Source of the DNA: Christensenellaceae bacterium
GTDB lineage: Bacteria; Bacillota; Clostridia; Christensenellales; Borkfalkiaceae
Assembly (NCBI GenBank): GCA_948482865.1
Contig: CAOMHR010000067.1
Coordinates: 1-8,133 of the forward strand
Direction: 5' to 3'
Length of the DNA stretch: 8,133 nucleotides
Shown in pieces: positions 6,132 through 8,133 of the stretch (position 1 is the stretch's first letter; every line of letters starts with the position of its first letter). The notes below the pieces were generated by a model. It saw only the letters and a program-made list of their open reading frames with translations. It was not told the DNA's origin and did not search any database. Made by a program: the position numbers and the translations under genes.

Positions 6132-7367
6132 TTATTTCTTTTTTCGCTCGGCTTTGTCGGCGGTTTTAAGCGCGGCTTTAACCTTTTTCTTTACTCCGCA
6201 AAAATCAGCGTTGCTTTCAAGTATCTGCGTGTAGTCTGCTTTCGGCTGCGCTAAGATATAGTCTGCCAAATCTTCAACCGAGTTGCGTATCAGCGGGTTG
6301 CATTTTTCAGACATATCACGCAAAATCTGCGGGTTTGCGTACAGGTACAAAAGTTTTTCTTTTAACTGTTTTTTGTTTCTGAACGAAAGGGCGACGCCCT
6401 TTTTCTTCATATAGGCAAGGTTGTGGTTTTCCTGCCCTACGAGTTTTTCGGTTATAAGCATGGGGCAGGCTTTGTTTATCATCTCGGTCACGCTGGTGCC
6501 GCCGTACTTGTTGATTATAAGGTCCGCGGCGGAAAGGTACAGCGGGACTTCTTTTGTAAAGCCTACGTTAAGCACCGTAATGCCTGCGGGGAACTTCATT
6601 TTTTGTATTTTTTTACGGCTCTTTTCGTTTTTGCCGTTAATCATTATAATCTGCGCTGTCTTTCCATTCAGCGCCTTTACGACCTGTCTGAAAATTTTAT
6701 ACCCTTCGCCGAAACTTCCGCCGCCGAACATCACCATTACGGTAAACACGCCGTCACGCAAACCAAGTGTTTTGCGGGCTTCGCTTTTGTCCGTTTTTTC
6801 AAGCGTGCGCCCGTCCACGGGCAAGCCGATGGGCAGAAGCTGATCGCGCGTAAATCCCTTTGCAAGCCCTTCTTCTATAAAATCTTCGTTGGGTATGGCA
6901 AACGCGTCTACGCCTACGGTCGCTTCCCAGAAAGGAGAGTAAACGTAGTCAAGGTTTGAAACTACCGTTCTGCAGGGTAGGGGATAAACCAGTTTTAAAT
7001 CGGTAAGCGCAATCGCGCCGTAAAAGTGCGTGCAGTAAATAACGTCGGGCTGAAAATCGAGAATATCTTTTAAAAGTCCGTCCACAGTGGTAAGCACAAC
7101 GCCGTGCGCGGCGCAGGAATAGCGCTTTAAAGGGTTTTTACGGCGGTACTTTTCATAAAAACGGTTGTAAATTCTGCGCAGCCGCTTTGCGGCAAAACAG
7201 TATCCGCCGTCCGCCACCCAGATATTTATCGGCGAAGAGTAACGCTTTAATATATCGATTACCTTTACTTCGTCCGCGCCTTTTTCTTCCAGTTTATTTT
7301 TCATTCCGGCGGCGCAGGCGTTGTGACCGTTGCCCGCCGTTACCGAAAGTATAAGAATTTTGCTCAT
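6132..7367 (-). CDS. Diacylglycerol glycosyltransferase-like protein (MGDG synthase / UgtP type, GT28)
   Basis: Enzymes of this family transfer sugar from a UDP-sugar to diacylglycerol at the inner membrane face, making glycolipids that can anchor lipoteichoic acid. The 411-residue protein has the MGDG-synthase N-terminal domain with SVTAGNGHNACAAG (8-21), including the lipid-site Gly-His, and PDVIYCTHFYGA (107-118). The GT-B C-terminal domain follows, with the nucleotide loop FGGGSFGEG (214-222), the donor-binding NKYGGTSVTEM (286-296) and GQENHNLAYM (311-320). The tail (392-411) is very basic, KKKVKAALK...ERKKK, suiting interfacial membrane binding. I chose the ATG at 7365-7367, which begins MSKILILSVTAGNGH as family members do; a GTG at 7392-7394 adds nine residues but has no ribosome binding site. 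The site for the ATG is also weak (CGGGAAATT). It has its own promoter and terminator and is divergent from rplM. The sugar and acceptor are inferred, not shown. Confidence 0.87.
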   Translation of the reverse strand: MSKILILSVTAGNGHNACAAGMKNKLEEKGADEVKVIDILKRYSSPINIWVADGGYCFAAKRLRRIYNRFYEKYRRKNPLKRYSCAAHGVVLTTVDGLLKDILDFQPDVIYCTHFYGAIALTDLKLVYPLPCRTVVSNLDYVYSPFWEATVGVDAFAIPNEDFIEEGLAKGFTRDQLLPIGLPVDGRTLEKTDKSEARKTLGLRDGVFTVMVMFGGGSFGEGYKIFRQVVKALNGKTAQIIMINGKNEKSRKKIQKMKFPAGITVLNVGFTKEVPLYLSAADLIINKYGGTSVTEMINKACPMLITEKLVGQENHNLAYMKKKGVALSFRNKKQLKEKLLYLYANPQILRDMSEKCNPLIRNSVEDLADYILAQPKADYTQILESNADFCGVKKKVKAALKTADKAERKKK

Positions 7368-7405
7368 AATTTCCCGTTTTTTAAGTGTTTTCACTTTACT
7401 ATATA

Positions 7406-7435
7406 ATTATATTACATTCGGGCGCCTTTTGTAAA
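7406..7435 (-). promoter_or_regulatory. Probable promoter for the GT28 glycosyltransferase gene
   Basis: On the minus strand TATAAT (7406-7411) lies 18 bases from TTTACA (7430-7435), which matches the -35 consensus at five of six positions. The start would be near 7399. A small dyad, AAGTG-TTTT-CACTT (7383-7396), sits at the beginning of the transcript just upstream of the ATG and might be an operator or a leader hairpin. Confidence 0.65.
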
Positions 7436-7531
7436 GGTTTTTGGCGAAAAACAAATTTTTTGGTAAAAATTGCCGCCTTTAAAAAATTTTCAAAATTTAT
7501 AAAAAACTTTATAAACGCGACACAAAACAGC

Positions 7532-7560
7532 TTGACAGGAATTTTATAAAATAATAAAAT
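7532..7560 (+). promoter_or_regulatory. Sigma-A promoter for rplM-rpsI
   Basis: TTGACA (7532-7537) and TAAAAT (7555-7560) are 17 bases apart, eleven of twelve consensus positions. Transcription would start near 7567. The DNA upstream (about 7447-7510) is made of runs of A and T that recur roughly every 10 bases and may be curved; it is shared with the divergent glycosyltransferase promoter. No gene is visible in 7436-7531. Confidence 0.85.
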
Positions 7561-7566
7561 AAGTTT

Positions 7567-7649
7567 ACGTTTGAATGAAATAACAATTTTTTTATTTACG
7601 CCGAAAATTTTTTAACGGATTTTCGTGAAATAAGTATAAGGAGCGAACA
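7567..7649 (+). other. rplM leader with two possible hairpins
   Basis: The roughly 80-nt untranslated leader can form AAATAA (7578-7583) with TTATTT (7592-7597), and CGAAAAT (7602-7608) with ATTTTCG (7619-7625), the second extendable across a bulged C7601. The ribosome binding site AAGGAG (7638-7643) lies 12 bases further on. L13 leaders with autoregulatory structure are known in Firmicutes (the L13_leader family), but I cannot confirm that this one matches; the stems are AT-rich and weak. Confidence 0.35.
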
Positions 7650-8081
7650 ATGAAAACCTACATGGCAAAAGCCGAGACAGTTGAAAGAAAATGGTACGTT
7701 GTAGACGCGGCAGGCGTCCCTCTCGGCAGACTTGCGTCAAAGGTGGCGGGTATTTTGCGCGGCAAAAACAAACCCACTTTTACCCCCAACGTTGACACGG
7801 GCGATTTCGTAATCGTTTTAAACAGCGATAAAGTCGTTTTGACGGGTAAAAAACTGGACGACAAATTTTACAGATACCACACGGGCTATATCGGCGGTCT
7901 CAAAGAAATTTCTTACAAAAAGATGCTTGCCGAAAAAAGCGACCTTGCCGTATACGAAGCGGTAAAGGGAATGTTGCCCAAAAACTCGCTTGGCAGGGAT
8001 ATGATTAAAAAACTGCGCGTTTATAAGGGTGCGGAACACAACCACGCGGCGCAGAAGCCCGAAGAGCTTAAATTATTTTAA
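7650..8081 (+). CDS. rplM: 50S ribosomal protein L13
   Basis: The 143-residue protein is a full-length L13, an early-assembling protein of the large ribosomal subunit that binds 23S rRNA. Family landmarks are KWYVVDAAGVPLGRLAS (14-30), TPNVDTGDFVIVLNSDK (44-60) with VVLTGKK (62-68), YRYHTGYIGG (74-83), and the C-terminal GMLPKNSLGRDMIKKLRVYKG (107-127) followed by AEHNHAAQKP. The ATG at 7650 has a strong AAGGAG six bases upstream of it (7638-7643). It is followed after 18 nt by the probable rpsI, the usual L13-S9 operon order. Confidence 0.98.
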   Translation: MKTYMAKAETVERKWYVVDAAGVPLGRLASKVAGILRGKNKPTFTPNVDTGDFVIVLNSDKVVLTGKKLDDKFYRYHTGYIGGLKEISYKKMLAEKSDLAVYEAVKGMLPKNSLGRDMIKKLRVYKGAEHNHAAQKPEELKLF

Positions 8082-8099
8082 AAGGTAAGAGGAAAAATT

Positions 8100-8133
8100 A
8101 TGGCAAAGGCTAATTTAAAGAAAAAACTTCAAT
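8100..8133 (+). CDS. rpsI: Probable 30S ribosomal protein S9, first 11 codons (runs off right edge)
   Basis: An ATG at 8100 with AAGAGGA (8087-8093) six bases upstream opens a frame reading MAKANLKKKLQ before the window ends. Eleven residues cannot identify a family by themselves. The call rests on the almost universal rplM-rpsI gene order, the 18-nt spacing and the basic N-terminus. The YYGTGRRK motif of S9 should follow just outside the window. Confidence 0.7.
   Translation, partial: MAKANLKKKLQ

Noticed and set aside
7368..7394. GTG start adding nine residues to the glycosyltransferase
   Set aside because: No ribosome binding site before the GTG, and it lies almost on the predicted transcription start; family members begin close to the SxTxGxGH motif.

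Overview
The window looks like chromosomal core sequence from a Gram-positive, Clostridia-like bacterium, probably uncultured. The evidence is strong AAGGAG-type ribosome binding sites, sigma-A promoters close to TTGACA-17-TATAAT, a short Bacillus-type serine acetyltransferase directly followed by cysS, a UgtP-like GT28 glycosyltransferase and an rplM-rpsI pair. Coding regions are of medium GC with frequent ATA isoleucine codons, while intergenic DNA is very AT-rich. I cannot name the genus.

Layout. (1) Positions 1-257, minus strand: the N-terminal part of a DeoR-family repressor running off the left edge, with its own consensus promoter at 304-332. (2) Positions 446-5659, plus strand: a promoter and roughly 90-nt leader, then four closely packed genes: cysE, cysS (starting on the base after the cysE stop), a compact alaS, and a polytopic membrane protein of the LPG-synthase-TM/UPF0104 type. 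A strong hairpin terminator at 5722-5755 lies between this unit and the convergent genes. (3) Positions 5775-7435, minus strand: a 66-residue DUF4177 protein with its own promoter, downstream of a MGDG-synthase/UgtP-like glycolipid glycosyltransferase that has its own promoter and terminator. (4) Positions 7532-8133, plus strand: consensus promoter, about 80-nt leader, rplM (L13) and the first 11 codons of what is probably rpsI (S9).

How the genes fit together. cysE makes O-acetylserine for cysteine synthesis, cysS loads cysteine onto tRNA, and alaS loads alanine, so the plus-strand unit couples cysteine supply to tRNA charging. The membrane protein and the glycosyltransferase on either side of the terminator are both lipid/envelope functions, but they are in opposite orientation and there is no direct evidence that they cooperate.

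I see no mobile element, CRISPR array, tRNA, rRNA, phage gene or defence system. The most notable item is the alanyl-tRNA synthetase: 599 residues, against about 875 in E. coli. By motif spacing it has lost both the roughly 105-residue beta-barrel before the editing core and the C-terminal C-Ala domain, while keeping the catalytic and editing metal-binding motifs. Other points of interest are the DUF4177 promoter overlapping the upstream gene's terminator, the inverted repeats at the minus-strand promoters, and the lack of a recognisable T-box in front of cysE.
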